Shown here one piece after another: positions 27,695 through 37,923 of a DNA stretch of 64,000 nucleotides. Below the pieces are notes generated by a model that saw nothing but the letters and a program-made list of their open reading frames with translations, had not been told where the DNA came from and ran no database searches. Made by a program: the position numbers and the translations under genes. This DNA comes from Rhizobium rhizoryzae. Its GTDB lineage: Bacteria; Pseudomonadota; Alphaproteobacteria; Rhizobiales; Rhizobiaceae. Location: NCBI RefSeq assembly GCF_011046895.1, contig NZ_CP049250.1, positions 2,888,501 to 2,952,500 on the forward strand, read 5' to 3'. Position 1 is the first letter of the stretch; each line of letters begins with the position of its first letter.

Positions 27695-29197
27695 TTACTC
27701 CTCGATGCCCAGCTTTGCCTTTACCAGCGCCTGCACGGCCTGCGGGTTGGCCTTGCCACCGGTCGACTTCATGACCTGACCCACGAACCAGCCGGCCAGC
27801 GTTGGCTTGGCCTTGACCTTGGCGACCTGATCGGGGTTTGCGGCGATGATATCGTCGACGGCCTTTTCGATGGCGCCGGTATCCGTCACCTGCTTCATGC
27901 CGCGGCTTTCCACGATTTCCGCAGGATCGCCGCCTTCGTTGAAGACGATTTCGAACAGGTCCTTGGCGATCTTGCCGGAAATGGTCTCATCCTTGATGAG
28001 ATCGATGATTCCACCAAGCTGGGCAGGAGAAACCGGAGTCTCTTCAATGCCTTTGCCAGCTTTGTTCAAGGCGCCCAGCAGGTCGTTAATAACCCAGTTC
28101 GCCGCCGTCTTGCCATCACGCCCTTCAGCAACCGACTCGAAATAATCGGCAATTGCCTTCTCGGACACGAGCACGGACGCGTCATAAACCGAAAGCCCCA
28201 GTTCGCGTACAAATCGGGCCTTCTTGTCATCCGGCAATTCCGGCAGATCGCTCTTCAGTGCCTCAACGAAAGCATCGTCAAATTCCAACGGCAGCAGATC
28301 CGGATCCGGGAAATAGCGGTAATCATGCGCATCTTCCTTGGAGCGCATGGAGCGCGTTTCACCCTTGCCTGGATCGAACAGGCGAGTTTCCTGGTCGATC
28401 GAGCCGCCGTCTTCCAGAATTGCGATCTGGCGGCGTGCTTCGTATTCGATCGCCTGGCCGATGAAACGGATGGAGTTGACGTTCTTGATTTCGCAACGTG
28501 TGCCAAAAGCTTCGCCGGGACGGCGCACGGAAACGTTCACGTCGGCACGCATGGAGCCCTCGTCCATGTTGCCATCACAGGTGCCGAGATAGCGAACGAT
28601 AGAGCGAAGCTTCGTCATGTAGGCCTTCGCCTCATCCGAGGAGCGCATGTCCGGCTTGGATACGATTTCCATCAGGGCAACGCCTGAACGGTTCAGATCC
28701 ACGTAGGACATGGTCGGATGCTGGTCGTGCATGGATTTGCCCGCGTCCTGCTCGAGGTGCAGGCGCTCGATACCGATCTCGATGTCTTCGAAATTGCCCT
28801 GACGATCTGGCCCCAGCGAAATGATGATCTTGCCTTCACCGACGATCGGATCCTTGAACTGGGAAATCTGGTAGCCCTGCGGCAGGTCCGGATAAAAATA
28901 GTTCTTGCGATCGAAAATCGACCGGTTGTTGATCTGCGCCTTGAGGCCGAGACCTGTCCGCACGGCCTGCTTCACGCATTCTTCGTTGATGACGGGCAGC
29001 ATGCCGGGCATGGCTGCATCCACCAGCGACACATTGGAATTCGGCGCCTTGCCGAACTCGGTGGAAGCGCCGGAGAACAGTTTGGACTGTGAAAGAACCT
29101 GCGCGTGAACTTCCATGCCGATGATGATTTCCCAATCACCCGTGGCACCGGGAATCAGACGTTTCGGATCAGGCGTGCGCGTATCGACAAGGGTCAT
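27695..29197 (-). CDS. gatB: Aspartyl/glutamyl-tRNA amidotransferase subunit B
   Basis: Kinase and tRNA-binding subunit of GatCAB, which amidates Glu-tRNA-Gln (and Asp-tRNA-Asn) using ammonia from GatA. The 500-residue protein has the cradle domain ([64 protein letters not shown]) and the C-terminal helical/YqeY tail ([14 protein letters not shown]). Presence of GatCAB implies indirect charging of Gln or Asn tRNA. It is separated from gatA by a GNAT gene and a terminator, so it is not in the same transcript as gatCA. Confidence 0.97.
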   Translation of the reverse strand: MTLVDTRTPDPKRLIPGATGDWEIIIGMEVHAQVLSQSKLFSGASTEFGKAPNSNVSLVDAAMPGMLPVINEECVKQAVRTGLGLKAQINNRSIFDRKNYFYPDLPQGYQISQFKDPIVGEGKIIISLGPDRQGNFEDIEIGIERLHLEQDAGKSMHDQHPTMSYVDLNRSGVALMEIVSKPDMRSSDEAKAYMTKLRSIVRYLGTCDGNMDEGSMRADVNVSVRRPGEAFGTRCEIKNVNSIRFIGQAIEYEARRQIAILEDGGSIDQETRLFDPGKGETRSMRSKEDAHDYRYFPDPDLLPLEFDDAFVEALKSDLPELPDDKKARFVRELGLSVYDASVLVSEKAIADYFESVAEGRDGKTAANWVINDLLGALNKAGKGIEETPVSPAQLGGIIDLIKDETISGKIAKDLFEIVFNEGGDPAEIVESRGMKQVTDTGAIEKAVDDIIAANPDQVAKVKAKPTLAGWFVGQVMKSTGGKANPQAVQALVKAKLGIEE

Positions 29198-29294
29198 CTT
29201 AAAGGCTCTTCATGCGGTCAAATGGGTTGAATGTCAGGTAGAACAATTGGTGAAGCGGTGCAAGCTTTGAGGCCTCGCACCTGGTCGTTAGAGG

Positions 29295-29804
29295 TTAAAA
29301 CTCGACGCCGTAACCCTCTGGTGCTGGAGCAACCAGTTGCTTGGACATGCCAACGGATTGCACATCCTGATCAAGCTTCGGCGCATAGGCAATCGACAGC
29401 CAGTTTACCCGATAACCGTTCTTTTCAAAGAAACTGACCGCATCCGTATTGTGCGCATGCGTTTCCAGCTTGATTTCATCGAAACCATGCTGGCGGACTT
29501 CTTCCTCGACGGCTTGGAGGAGTTCGGAACCCAAACCTCGCCGCTGATGATCCGGGTCGATCCAGAAATCGGTTATCTGTTCGTCCAGCGCCTCGCGGGA
29601 TGCCCATCCGGCAGGGACGCCGCCCTCCTCGATCACCGTAATCTTAACCCAGGAGGATCGAACGAAGTCTCCAAATGCACGTAATGCATTTTGCAGCATC
29701 GCCTCTGTGCCGCCAATGGGGCCCATGGCCTGGGCCCAGGCTCGCAGACCTATGCCTGTCAGCGCATCAATCTCGTCTTCACGGGCATTGCGAACATGAT
29801 GCAT
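29295..29804 (-). CDS. GNAT-family N-acetyltransferase
   Basis: A 169-residue GNAT domain with DPDHQRRGLGSELLQAVEEEVRQHG (acetyl-CoA loop) and the terminal NTDAVSFFEKNGYRV motif of the RimI type. It sits between gatA and gatB, after the gatA terminator and about 100 bp before gatB, in the same direction. It could supply the gatB promoter region or be cotranscribed with it. The substrate is unknown. Confidence 0.86.
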   Translation of the reverse strand: MHHVRNAREDEIDALTGIGLRAWAQAMGPIGGTEAMLQNALRAFGDFVRSSWVKITVIEEGGVPAGWASREALDEQITDFWIDPDHQRRGLGSELLQAVEEEVRQHGFDEIKLETHAHNTDAVSFFEKNGYRVNWLSIAYAPKLDQDVQSVGMSKQLVAPAPEGYGVEF

Positions 29805-29914
29805 GAAAATCCCCGGAACGTCGCCACGATTAGATCATTGCCGGACGGTGTTTCCAAGCCCGCCTAAGGGATTAGCCTGCGATACCGCGATCTTTGTTGG
29901 AAACTGGTCAACAA

Positions 29915-29948
29915 AAAAGGACCGGCCCAATGGATGAGCCGGTCCTTC
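29915..29948 (-). terminator. Rho-independent terminator of gatCA
   Basis: Read on the minus strand, an AAGGACCGGC/GCCGGTCCTT stem with an 11-nt loop is followed by TTTTTTG, 30 bp past the gatA stop. It is a strong intrinsic terminator, so the downstream GNAT-gatB genes form a separate transcription unit. Confidence 0.92.
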
Positions 29949-29976
29949 TGCAGTCACCTATTGGCACTCAAAGGTT

Positions 29977-31458
29977 TTACCACCACTTGGCAGGGGTGAA
30001 TTTCCCGGCTGCCTGTTCGATCACATGCGCCGTCTTGAACAGGGTTTCTTCTTCGAACGGCTTGCCGATGATCTGAAGGCCCAGCGGCAACCCCTTCTGA
30101 TCAAGGCCAGCTGGGACAGAAATGCCAGGCAAACCGGCCATGTTGAGAGTGACCGTGAACACGTCCTGCAGATACATTTTGACCGGATCCGCAGCGAGTT
30201 CCTTGTCACCGACGGCAAAGGCGGAAGACGGCGTGATAGGCGCCAGGATCGCATCGACGCCCGCATGAAACGCATCTTCGAAGTCGCGCTTGATGAGAGT
30301 GCGAACCTTCTGCGCCTTCAGATAATAGGCGTCGTAATAACCGGCCGAGAGAACGTAGGTTCCGATCATGATGCGGCGCTGAACTTCCTTGCCGAAGCCC
30401 GCAGCGCGGCTCTTCTCGTACATGTCGGCAATGTCCTTGCCGTCGACGCGAAGGCCGTAGCGAACACCGTCATAGCGCGCGAGGTTGGACGACGCTTCGG
30501 CAGGCGCTACGATGTAATAGGCCGGAAGCGCGTATTTGGTGTGTGGCAGCGAAATTTCGACGACTTCAGCGCCGGCATCCTTCAGCCATTCCACACCCTG
30601 CTGCCAGAGCTTTTCGATTTCCTCTGGCATGCCCTCGATACGATATTCCTTCGGAATGCCGATCTTCATGCCCTTGACAGACTGACCAAGTGAAGCTTCG
30701 TAGTCCGGCACCGGCAAATCGACAGAGGTCGTGTCTTTGGTGTCGACGCTCGCCATGCTCTTCAGCAGGATTGCTGCGTCGCGCACATCGCGCGCGATCG
30801 GACCAGCCTGATCCAGCGACGAGGCATAGGCAACGATACCCCAGCGGGAGCAACGGCCATAGGTAGGCTTGATGCCGACCGTGCCAGTAAAGGCCGCAGG
30901 CTGGCGGATGGAGCCGCCGGTGTCGGTTGCGGTCGCACCGGCACACAGATGCGCCGCAACAGCAGCGGCGGAGCCGCCTGAAGAGCCGCCCGGCACCAGC
31001 TTTTCATCCGAACCCTGGGCCTTCCACGGGTTTACCGCCGGTCCGTAATAGGAGCTTTCGTTGGATGAACCCATCGCGAATTCATCCATGTTCAGCTTGC
31101 CGAGCATCACGGCACCATCATTCCACAGGTTCTGGGTGACGGTCGATTCGTACTTCGGCTTGAACCCATCGAGAATGTGGCTGCAGGCCTGCGTGTGGAT
31201 ATCACGCGTTGCGAATAGATCCTTTACGCCAAGCGGAATACCCTCAAGAGGGGCGCCCTTTCCGTCTGCCAGACGCGCATCCGAAGCTTTCGCCATCTCG
31301 CGCGCCTTATCGGGCGTTACGGTCACGTAGGCGTTCAGGGCGCCGTTGGCAGCGTCGATGGCCGACAGGTAAGCGTCCGTCAATTCGACCGCCGTAATAT
31401 CACGGCCCTTCAGTTTAGCGCGCGCTTCGGAAATGGTAAGGTTGGTAAGTTCGGTCAT
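29977..31458 (-). CDS. gatA: Glutamyl/aspartyl-tRNA amidotransferase subunit A
   Basis: Amidase subunit of GatCAB that frees ammonia from glutamine or asparagine. The 493-residue protein has the amidase-signature Ser-cisSer-Lys triad: lysine in [12 protein letters not shown] and serines in the glycine-rich [17 protein letters not shown] and [11 protein letters not shown] stretches. The C-terminal [13 protein letters not shown] segment reads [13 protein letters not shown]. It follows gatC by 60 bp and ends at a strong terminator. Confidence 0.97.
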   Translation of the reverse strand: MTELTNLTISEARAKLKGRDITAVELTDAYLSAIDAANGALNAYVTVTPDKAREMAKASDARLADGKGAPLEGIPLGVKDLFATRDIHTQACSHILDGFKPKYESTVTQNLWNDGAVMLGKLNMDEFAMGSSNESSYYGPAVNPWKAQGSDEKLVPGGSSGGSAAAVAAHLCAGATATDTGGSIRQPAAFTGTVGIKPTYGRCSRWGIVAYASSLDQAGPIARDVRDAAILLKSMASVDTKDTTSVDLPVPDYEASLGQSVKGMKIGIPKEYRIEGMPEEIEKLWQQGVEWLKDAGAEVVEISLPHTKYALPAYYIVAPAEASSNLARYDGVRYGLRVDGKDIADMYEKSRAAGFGKEVQRRIMIGTYVLSAGYYDAYYLKAQKVRTLIKRDFEDAFHAGVDAILAPITPSSAFAVGDKELAADPVKMYLQDVFTVTLNMAGLPGISVPAGLDQKGLPLGLQIIGKPFEEETLFKTAHVIEQAAGKFTPAKWW

Positions 31459-31518
31459 CGTGATCTCGAATTTGGCTTAAGGCTGCGTTGAAGGTCGGTG
31501 CTGCGTAATGGTCCGCGC

Positions 31519-31806
31519 TTACTCGACGACCTTTGGCACGAGGAAAAAGTTCTGATCTGAATTGGGGGCATTGGCCACGATATCGGCGGCCTTATCACCA
31601 TCCGTCACCGCATCGGCGCGCTTGCGCATGGTGATTGGCGTGACGGAAGTCATGGGCTCCACACCGCTGACATCCACCTCGGAAAGCAGCTCAACAAATC
31701 CAAGGATACCATTCAATTCGCCCGTCATCCGCTCCAGATCATCTTCGGAAACGGCAATGCGGGATAGGCGCGCAACGCGCTTGACGGTAGCGATATCGAC
31801 GGACAT
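31519..31806 (-). CDS. gatC: Aspartyl/glutamyl-tRNA amidotransferase subunit C
   Basis: The 95-residue small subunit wraps GatA and GatB and stabilises the complex. It begins [19 protein letters not shown], has the conserved helix pair with [21 protein letters not shown] and ends in [12 protein letters not shown], all family hallmarks. I use the ATG at 31806; the frame open to 31878 adds an untypical leader. It is the first gene of gatC-gatA. Confidence 0.95.
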   Translation of the reverse strand: MSVDIATVKRVARLSRIAVSEDDLERMTGELNGILGFVELLSEVDVSGVEPMTSVTPITMRKRADAVTDGDKAADIVANAPNSDQNFFLVPKVVE

Positions 31807-31942
31807 GGAACTTCTCCGGATGAAATTTCCTCCCGCTATAATGGCCATATCCGGCATTCGCAACGGTTTTAGCCGCAAGGCGGACGGAGTTCTGACGGAA
31901 ATCGGCGCGGTTGGCCCAGGATCCCGCGCCGATTACGTAAGG

Positions 31943-32647
31943 TCAGATGCTTAGCGTAACGCCAACCTTGGGCGTCTCTACCCTCGTCTTCAGGCCTTCC
32001 ATGCCTTTCACGAACTTTTCCGGCGTCTGGTCAATGATCGGGAAAGACCCGTAGTGGCACGGGATGGCATGCTTGAAATCGAAAAAGCGCTGGCAGGCGA
32101 GCGCTGCCACGGCACCGCCCATCGTGAAACGGTCGCCTATCGGCACCAGACCAATATCAGGCTGATGCAATTCGTTGATCAGACCCATATCGGTGAAGAT
32201 GTCCGTGTCGCCCATGTGCAGCAGCGAGGCCTCTTCTTCGAAATGCAGCATCAGTCCGTTGGCATTGCCAAGCGCATGGGAGACCCCGTCTTCCGTGATC
32301 TGGGCGGAGGAATGCAGGGCCTGCGTAAACGTCGCGCTGAAGCTGCCGAAGCTGACTGTACCGCCGGTGTTTCCCATTTCGAGACGTTGGACACCTTTGG
32401 AACCGAGCCATGCCGCGAGGTCGGCATTTGCCAGCACGACGGCACCGGTTTCCTGTGCCAGGGCGATGGTATCCCCTACGTGATCTCCATGACCGTGCGT
32501 CAGCAAAATGTGCGTGATGCCCGCAGCCGCTTCCTTGCGATCCTGGTCTGCGAAGGATGGGTTACCGCTGAAGAATGGATCGATCAAAATCTTCGCATGG
32601 GCGGTTTCGAGCCTGAAGGCCGAATGGCCAAGCCAGGTGATCTTCAT
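31943..32647 (-). CDS. UPF0173 metal-dependent hydrolase (metallo-beta-lactamase fold)
   Basis: The 234-residue protein opens [14 protein letters not shown] and carries the metal motif [10 protein letters not shown] (HxHxDH) and later metal histidines ([12 protein letters not shown]). It belongs to the UPF0173/UlaG-like branch of the metallo-beta-lactamase superfamily. The substrate is unknown, perhaps a phosphodiester or lactone. It begins at the ATG at 32647 and is divergent from ruvX. Confidence 0.88.
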   Translation of the reverse strand: MKITWLGHSAFRLETAHAKILIDPFFSGNPSFADQDRKEAAAGITHILLTHGHGDHVGDTIALAQETGAVVLANADLAAWLGSKGVQRLEMGNTGGTVSFGSFSATFTQALHSSAQITEDGVSHALGNANGLMLHFEEEASLLHMGDTDIFTDMGLINELHQPDIGLVPIGDRFTMGGAVAALACQRFFDFKHAIPCHYGSFPIIDQTPEKFVKGMEGLKTRVETPKVGVTLSI

Positions 32648-32820
32648 GATAAATCTCCATTTTGCAGTTGAGATCAAAGGGTCCGGGTGTGGACCGTCAG
32701 TTAAGCGCAGGTTATTCAACACAATATACGCATCAACGGAACAGACGGATTTTATTTCCCGTGCTGACCTAGAGCAGCCGCAATCAATTCAAGAGCATAG
32801 ACCGAGAGAAGGAATGAGCC

Positions 32821-33312
32821 GTGGCAACAATGACGATCGAAGAATTGGCTGCCAGTTTGTTGCCGGGGCAACCAGTAGCCGGTCTTGATCTTGGCACGAA
32901 GACCATCGGCCTTGCTGTATCAGATCTCGGGAGGCGGTTTTCGTCCCCTCGGCCCGTGTTGAAGCGCTTGAAGTTCACAAAAGATGCGGAACTCTTGCTG
33001 GCGTGGGCAGACAAGGAAAAGGTGGCAGCCTTTATCATCGGCCTGCCTATCAATATGGATGGCTCGTCGGGCCCGCGTGTTCAGGCGACCAGAGCTTTCG
33101 TCCGCAGCATGAGCGACAAGACAGAGATACCGTTCGTCTTTTGGGATGAGCGTCTATCCACAGTGGCCGCAGAGCGGGCGCTTCTGGAAATGGATGTTTC
33201 CAGGGCGAAGCGGGCCGAACGGATTGATTCGGCAGCCGCGAGCTTTATCCTTCAAGGCGCCTTGGACAGACTCGTATCCTTGGAAAGAGCTGCATCGGAA
33301 GATGAGGCGTAA
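32821..33312 (+). CDS. ruvX: Putative pre-16S rRNA nuclease / Holliday junction resolvase-like YqgF
   Basis: The 163-residue RNase H-fold protein has the nuclease motif [15 protein letters not shown], the [10 protein letters not shown] stretch, and [18 protein letters not shown], followed by the late [16 protein letters not shown] acidic site. YqgF is essential in E. coli, where it trims the 5' end of 16S rRNA; a role at Holliday junctions was proposed earlier. The start is GTG at 32821 behind AGAAGGAATGA; an ATG nine bases later is possible. Its last 61 bp overlap the opposite-strand DUF6105 gene. Confidence 0.92.
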   Translation: MATMTIEELAASLLPGQPVAGLDLGTKTIGLAVSDLGRRFSSPRPVLKRLKFTKDAELLLAWADKEKVAAFIIGLPINMDGSSGPRVQATRAFVRSMSDKTEIPFVFWDERLSTVAAERALLEMDVSRAKRAERIDSAAASFILQGALDRLVSLERAASEDEA

Positions 33313-33581
33313 CGCCTGATCCACCAGGCGTGAATCTGCTTGCGGCGACGAAATGCCAGAATTGCAAGGACGATCAGGCTGTCCACCGCAACGGCACGGA
33401 CCACCAGCATGGGAAGAAGCGCCGGATCAATTCCCAAGATCTGCCCATAGATCTGGAAAACCAGATCGTGGGTGTCGCGGGTCAGCATGAAGAACCCGAA
33501 ACTGATGTTGTAGTAGGATAGCCAGTACCAGGCACCCAAGAATGCAACCGGGCCAGCCCAGAGGATGAGAAACCACTTCAT
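33252..33581 (-). CDS. DUF6105-like small membrane protein
   Basis: The 109-residue protein has an N-terminal transmembrane helix ([19 protein letters not shown]), a segment [30 protein letters not shown], a second helix ([15 protein letters not shown]) and an [10 protein letters not shown] basic end. I recognise it as the DUF6105 family of Rhizobiales, with no known function. The ATG at 33581 has an AAGGA site and overlaps the stop of the upstream 62-codon ORF (ATGA). Its 3' end runs 61 bp into ruvX on the other strand. Confidence 0.72.
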   Translation of the reverse strand: MKWFLILWAGPVAFLGAWYWLSYYNISFGFFMLTRDTHDLVFQIYGQILGIDPALLPMLVVRAVAVDSLIVLAILAFRRRKQIHAWWIRRYASSSDAALSKDTSLSKAP

Positions 33582-33766
33582 GCGGCGTTTCCTTCCACAG
33601 TTTGCCAGCGCGTTGAATTCAGCCAAGGTGCCGACAGAACCGCCCAGCGCAGAAACGCCATGACGCTCAGCACGATGGCAGGAAACGTCAGATCAACCGC
33701 CCAACTCGAAAAGAAGCAAAGAGCCAGACACAGTAATCCGTATTGATAGCATTGGTTGCCAGACAC
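33578..33766 (-). CDS. Small hypothetical membrane protein
   Basis: A 62-codon ORF from GTG at 33766 with TAAGG upstream. The sequence is mostly hydrophobic (LLCLALCFFSSWAVDL, FPAIVLSVMAFLRWAVL), suggesting two transmembrane helices, with a polar C-terminus. I do not recognise the family. The 4-bp ATGA overlap with the DUF6105 gene, the ribosome site and the nearby CtrA-type motif support it as real and as the first gene of a two-gene operon. Confidence 0.5.
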   Translation of the reverse strand: MSGNQCYQYGLLCLALCFFSSWAVDLTFPAIVLSVMAFLRWAVLSAPWLNSTRWQTVEGNAA

Positions 33767-33787
33767 AGCCTTACCACGCAGCGATGG

Positions 33788-33802
33788 TTAACAAATCGTT
33801 AA
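33788..33802. promoter_or_regulatory. CtrA-type binding motif TTAA-N7-TTAA
   Basis: The exact full-site consensus of the cell-cycle regulator CtrA is present: TTAA, seven bases (CAAATCG), TTAA. It lies inside a perfect inverted repeat GGTTAAC/GTTAACC with 5-nt spacing. It lies 22 bp upstream of the 33766 GTG, where binding would overlap a promoter. A further TTAAC stands at 33854. The consensus is well established in Caulobacter and rhizobia; binding here is inference. Confidence 0.55.
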
Positions 33803-33894
33803 CCTCAACGTAGTGCGCGCGGCCCAAAGCGCAACGAGAACCACTTGATATGGTTAACGCGGAGCGTGGTCCTGTGGACGAAAGTTTTGGAAAC

Positions 33895-35547
33895 TCAGCT
33901 GGCGGCGGGATACAGAAGATCGACGATGTAGGAGGCATCGAAGCGGGAATCGAGCATTCCATAGGTAGCCCGCCATCCACCGGCCAGTCGGGTTTCCACG
34001 AAGGCGTCTGCGATCTTGCCGGCACCAAGCCTGAAAAGCTCCGCAGCAGCAGCCGCCAGCGCAAGTTGCTCCACCAGAAGCCTTGCCGCACCCTCGTCCC
34101 GTTCCGCGAGCGCCATGGCGGCGCGCAGAACGTCCGTCGTCTTTCGTCCGCTCGGACCCAGATCCCGCTCGATGCCCGACAGAACCGAATCGAACAGATC
34201 ACGGCCTCTGCTCAACACGCGCAGCACATCCAGCGCCATGACATTGCCGGAGCCTTCCCAGATCGCATTGACCGGAGCCTCGCGATAGTGGCGGGCAAGC
34301 GGACGCTCCTCCACGTAGCCATTGCCACCAAGGCATTCCATCGCTTCATAGATCAGTGGAGGCGCGATCTTGCAGCACCAGTATTTGATGACGGGCGTCA
34401 TGACGCGGGCAAAGGCTGCATCGGCGGGGTTGCTGCCAGCCTTATCGAAGGCTTCTGCCAGACGATAGGCCAGCGCCGTCGCGGCTGCGACGTCCAGCGC
34501 CATGTCCGCGAGAACACGCGTCATCAGTGGCTGGTCAATCAGGTTCTTGCCAAAGACGCTGCGACCACGGCAGTGATGCACAGCCTCTGCCAGCGAGGCC
34601 CGCATGATGCCAGCTGACGCAAGAGCACAATCCAGCCGCGTGAGCGTCACCATGTCGAGAATGGTCCGTACCCCACCGCCTGGTTCACCCAGCAGGTAGC
34701 CGAACGCATCCTGAAACTCGACCTCAGAAGAGGCATTGGAACGATTGCCCAGTTTATCCTTCAGCCTCTGGAATTGAAGCCCATTCGCCGTACCATCTTC
34801 CAGGAGACGCGGAACGAGGAAGCAACCGATACCCTCATTGGTTTTCGCGAGCATAACGAAGGCATCGCTCATCGGCGCGGACATGAACCACTTGTGACCG
34901 GAAAGACGATAGACGCCCTCGCCCACCCGTTCGGCGATCGAGCGGTTGGCGCGCACATCCGTACCGCCCTGCTTCTCCGTCATTCCCATGCCAACGGTGA
35001 TCGCGGTCTTCTGCTGCGCGGGACGATTCGACGAATCATATTTCCGCGACAGGATACGCGGCGCCCATTCCTTCTGAACGCGAGGCGACGCCATCATCGC
35101 AGCAACAGAAGCGCTGGTCATCGTCAGCGGACACAAGTGGCCACATTCGAGCTGAGAGGTCAGATAGAACCGGGCAGCACGAGCGCGGTGCTGGTTGTTG
35201 CGCGATTCCGGAATGTTCTCCCACAGCGAGGAATGCAGACCGCTGCTCATCGAACGCCGCATCATGGCATGCCAGGCGGGATGAAACTCCACCGTATCCT
35301 GCCGTTCGCCTCTCGGACCATGGGTCTTCAGCTTTGGCGGATTTTCATTCGCCATCCGCGCAAGTTCCTGCGCTTCGGGGGAGGTCACATAGCGGCCCAG
35401 CGCATCGAATTCCTCGCGGATCGCGCGGTGCAATCCCGCGGTCAGATCCACGATCAACGGGTCTGTGCGGTAGGCATTGATACCGGACCAGAGGCTTGGC
35501 TGGTTCAGGTCGGTGAGATTGTCGTCGGTCCGGTTCATCTGATTCAT
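33895..35547 (-). CDS. AidB-like acyl-CoA dehydrogenase
   Basis: A 550-residue flavoprotein of the acyl-CoA dehydrogenase superfamily. The length, the N-terminal extension (NQPSLWSGINAYRTDPLI), and segments such as GMGMTEKQGGTDVRANRS, YRLSGHKWFMSAPMSDAF and ECLGGNGYVEERPLARHYREAPVNAIWEGSGNVMALD match AidB, the alkylation-response protein. AidB binds DNA and FAD and protects against alkylating agents; its substrate is uncertain. An ordinary acyl-CoA dehydrogenase is the alternative. No ada or alkB gene lies nearby. It is divergent from pyrB. Confidence 0.82.
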   Translation of the reverse strand: MNQMNRTDDNLTDLNQPSLWSGINAYRTDPLIVDLTAGLHRAIREEFDALGRYVTSPEAQELARMANENPPKLKTHGPRGERQDTVEFHPAWHAMMRRSMSSGLHSSLWENIPESRNNQHRARAARFYLTSQLECGHLCPLTMTSASVAAMMASPRVQKEWAPRILSRKYDSSNRPAQQKTAITVGMGMTEKQGGTDVRANRSIAERVGEGVYRLSGHKWFMSAPMSDAFVMLAKTNEGIGCFLVPRLLEDGTANGLQFQRLKDKLGNRSNASSEVEFQDAFGYLLGEPGGGVRTILDMVTLTRLDCALASAGIMRASLAEAVHHCRGRSVFGKNLIDQPLMTRVLADMALDVAAATALAYRLAEAFDKAGSNPADAAFARVMTPVIKYWCCKIAPPLIYEAMECLGGNGYVEERPLARHYREAPVNAIWEGSGNVMALDVLRVLSRGRDLFDSVLSGIERDLGPSGRKTTDVLRAAMALAERDEGAARLLVEQLALAAAAAELFRLGAGKIADAFVETRLAGGWRATYGMLDSRFDASYIVDLLYPAAS

Positions 35548-35669
35548 GAGCTGCTCTTAAACGAAAGCTGGGCAAATTGCATGGGGATCAGAAAAACTCG
35601 ATGCAGCACACGCTTGCCCGCTCGCCTCGCTGTCTCTATAGACCGCGTAAACAAGCGGAGGACGTTATC

Positions 35670-36626
35670 GTGGTCTTCTTTCCCCACCGCCATCTCCTCG
35701 GGATCAAGGGCCTGACCGAGCAGGACATTACATTCCTTCTCGACAAAGCCGACGAGGCGGTCAAGATCAGTCGGCAAAGAGAGAAGAAAACTTCGACTCT
35801 TCGCGGGCTCACCCAGATCAATCTTTTCTTCGAGGCTTCGACACGCACGCAAAGCTCTTTTGAGCTCGCTGGCAAGCGTCTGGGCGCAGATGTCATGAAC
35901 ATGTCGGTCGGCAACTCTTCGGTCAAGAAGGGTGAGACGCTGATCGATACGGCGATGACGCTGAATGCCATGCGGCCGGACGTGCTTGTGGTTCGCCATT
36001 CGTCCGCGGGTGCCGCTGCCCTTCTGGCGCAGAAAGTGGCGTGCTCGGTCGTCAACGCCGGTGACGGTCAACACGAGCACCCGACGCAGGCGCTTCTGGA
36101 CGCGCTGACAATCCGTCGGGCCAAGGGCAAGCTGTCCCGCATCATCGTCGCGATCTGCGGCGATGTTCTGCACTCGCGCGTTGCCCGCTCCAATATTCTG
36201 TTGCTGAATGCCATGGGCGCACGCGTACGCGTCGTCGCGCCGTCCACTCTGCTGCCGTCGGGCATTTCGCAAATGGGCGTGGAAGTCTTTCATTCCATGG
36301 AAGAGGGTCTGAAGGATGCGGATGTCGTCATGATGCTGCGCCTTCAACGCGAGCGCATGTCCGGTTCGTTCGTGCCGTCGGTTCGCGAATACTTCCATTT
36401 CTACGGCCTAGACGCCGAGAAACTGAAAGCCGCCAAGGAGGATGCGCTCGTAATGCATCCGGGGCCGATGAACCGCGGCGTCGAAATTGCCTCGGAAGTC
36501 GCCGATGGACCGCAGAGCGTGATTGAAAGCCAGGTGGAGATGGGCGTCGCCGTCCGCATGGCTGTGATGGAGGCCTTGCTGATTTCCCAGAACCAGGGGC
36601 CGAGAAGCGAAGGAGTGGTCGCATGA
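35670..36626 (+). CDS. pyrB: Aspartate carbamoyltransferase catalytic chain
   Basis: Second step of pyrimidine synthesis: carbamoyl phosphate plus aspartate to carbamoyl-aspartate. The 318-residue protein has the carbamoyl-phosphate loop [19 protein letters not shown], the [28 protein letters not shown] motifs and the aspartate-site [10 protein letters not shown] and [13 protein letters not shown] start at GTG 35670, with GGAGG upstream, giving [15 protein letters not shown]; the open frame back to 35577 is untypical. Its stop overlaps the next gene by 4 bp (ATGA). No pyrI regulatory subunit gene is present; instead it pairs with a pseudo-dihydroorotase. Confidence 0.96.
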   Translation: MVFFPHRHLLGIKGLTEQDITFLLDKADEAVKISRQREKKTSTLRGLTQINLFFEASTRTQSSFELAGKRLGADVMNMSVGNSSVKKGETLIDTAMTLNAMRPDVLVVRHSSAGAAALLAQKVACSVVNAGDGQHEHPTQALLDALTIRRAKGKLSRIIVAICGDVLHSRVARSNILLLNAMGARVRVVAPSTLLPSGISQMGVEVFHSMEEGLKDADVVMMLRLQRERMSGSFVPSVREYFHFYGLDAEKLKAAKEDALVMHPGPMNRGVEIASEVADGPQSVIESQVEMGVAVRMAVMEALLISQNQGPRSEGVVA

Positions 36627-37912
36627 AGCCGCTTGTTCTGAAAAACGCGCGTATCATCGATCCTTCCCGGCATCTGGACGAGGTCGGCACGATCATCATC
36701 GGTGATGACGGTCGTATTCTTGCGTCTGGCGCAGATGCCCTCAATCAGGGACATCCTGACGGTGCCGAGATCCGCGATGCCCAAGGGCTCGTTGCGGCAC
36801 CGGGTCTTGTCGATGCGCGCGTCTTTGTTGGCGAACCGGGTGCGGAACATCGGGAGACCATCTTTTCCGCCAGCCGTGCCGCCTCTGCGGGCGGTGTAAC
36901 GAGCTTCATCATGATGCCGGATACGGACCCGGTTCTTGACGATATCGCCCTCATCGAATTCGTCCTCAAGACGGCCCGCGACAAGGCTCTCGTCAACATT
37001 CACCCCGCTGCCGCTTTGACACGCGGGTTGAAGGGCGAGGAGATGACTGAGATCGGCCTGTTGAAGCAGGCGGGCGCCGTCAGCTTCACCCAGGGCCGGC
37101 ATGGCTTGGCCGATACGCAGGTTCTGCGCCGCGCCATGACCTATGCGCGCGAGTTCGGCGCTGTCATTTCACTCGAAGCCCGCGATCCCTACCTCGCCGT
37201 CAACGGGGTCATGAATGAAGGGCTGTTTGCCAGCTGGCTCGGCCTTGCAGGCGCCCCGCGCGAAGCAGAACTCATTCCGCTCGAGCGTGACCTGCGGATT
37301 GCTGCCCTCACAAAGGCCGCCTATCATGCCGCGAAGATTTCGGTGCCGGAATCTGTCGAAGCAGTCCGTGTCGCCCGCAATCGAGGCGCGAACGCAACCT
37401 GCGCCGTGTCGATCAATCACCTGTCGCTGAATGAAAACGATATCGGCGAGTATCGGACTTTCTTCAAGCTTTCACCGCCGCTGCGCACGGAAGACGACCG
37501 TCAGGCCATGGTCGATGCTCTGGCGAATGGGACGATCGATATCATCGTCTCGTCGCATGATCCTCAGGATGTCGACACGAAGCGTCTTCCTTTCGGAGAT
37601 GCGGCGGATGGTGCCATCGGGCTTGAAACCATGCTGGCGGCCGCCTTGCGGCTCCACCACTCCGGTCAGGTTTCGCTGATGCGCCTCATCGACGCCATGT
37701 CCACAAGGCCTGCCCAGATCTTCGGGCTAGACGCTGGAACGCTGAAACCGGGCGCGAAGGCAGATATTGCCTTGATCGACATTGACGAACCATGGATCGT
37801 GACGAAGGACACCATCCAGTCCCGCTCCAAGAACACGCCCTTCGAGGATGCGCGTATTAGCGGACGGGTTGTCTCGACTTATGTCGCTGGCCGTCTGGTA
37901 CACTCGCTGTAA
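36623..37912 (+). CDS. Dihydroorotase-like protein, probably inactive (PyrX/PyrC' type)
   Basis: The 429-residue protein has the amidohydrolase fold of type I dihydroorotase throughout, but the catalytic site is lost. The metal-binding HxH of GLVDxHVHLREPG reads R66-V-F68 ([13 protein letters not shown]), and the DHAPH site near 310 reads SSHDPQ, with the aspartate replaced by serine. In Pseudomonas a similar inactive homologue is required as a structural partner of PyrB, forming a PyrB-PyrC' dodecamer. The 4-bp overlap with pyrB suggests equal production and the same role here. A working pyrC should lie elsewhere. Automatic annotation would call this dihydroorotase, which I think is wrong as to activity. 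Confidence 0.88.
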   Translation: MKPLVLKNARIIDPSRHLDEVGTIIIGDDGRILASGADALNQGHPDGAEIRDAQGLVAAPGLVDARVFVGEPGAEHRETIFSASRAASAGGVTSFIMMPDTDPVLDDIALIEFVLKTARDKALVNIHPAAALTRGLKGEEMTEIGLLKQAGAVSFTQGRHGLADTQVLRRAMTYAREFGAVISLEARDPYLAVNGVMNEGLFASWLGLAGAPREAELIPLERDLRIAALTKAAYHAAKISVPESVEAVRVARNRGANATCAVSINHLSLNENDIGEYRTFFKLSPPLRTEDDRQAMVDALANGTIDIIVSSHDPQDVDTKRLPFGDAADGAIGLETMLAAALRLHHSGQVSLMRLIDAMSTRPAQIFGLDAGTLKPGAKADIALIDIDEPWIVTKDTIQSRSKNTPFEDARISGRVVSTYVAGRLVHSL

Positions 37913-37923
37913 GGAAATTAAGC

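Noticed and set aside
33771..34202. 143-codon minus-strand frame within the AidB-like gene
   Set aside because: It overlaps the acyl-CoA dehydrogenase coding sequence in another frame and reads as an arginine/serine-rich shadow.
36623..37912. Calling this gene active dihydroorotase pyrC
   Set aside because: Metal-binding HxH and the catalytic aspartate are replaced, so the enzyme name is not supported.
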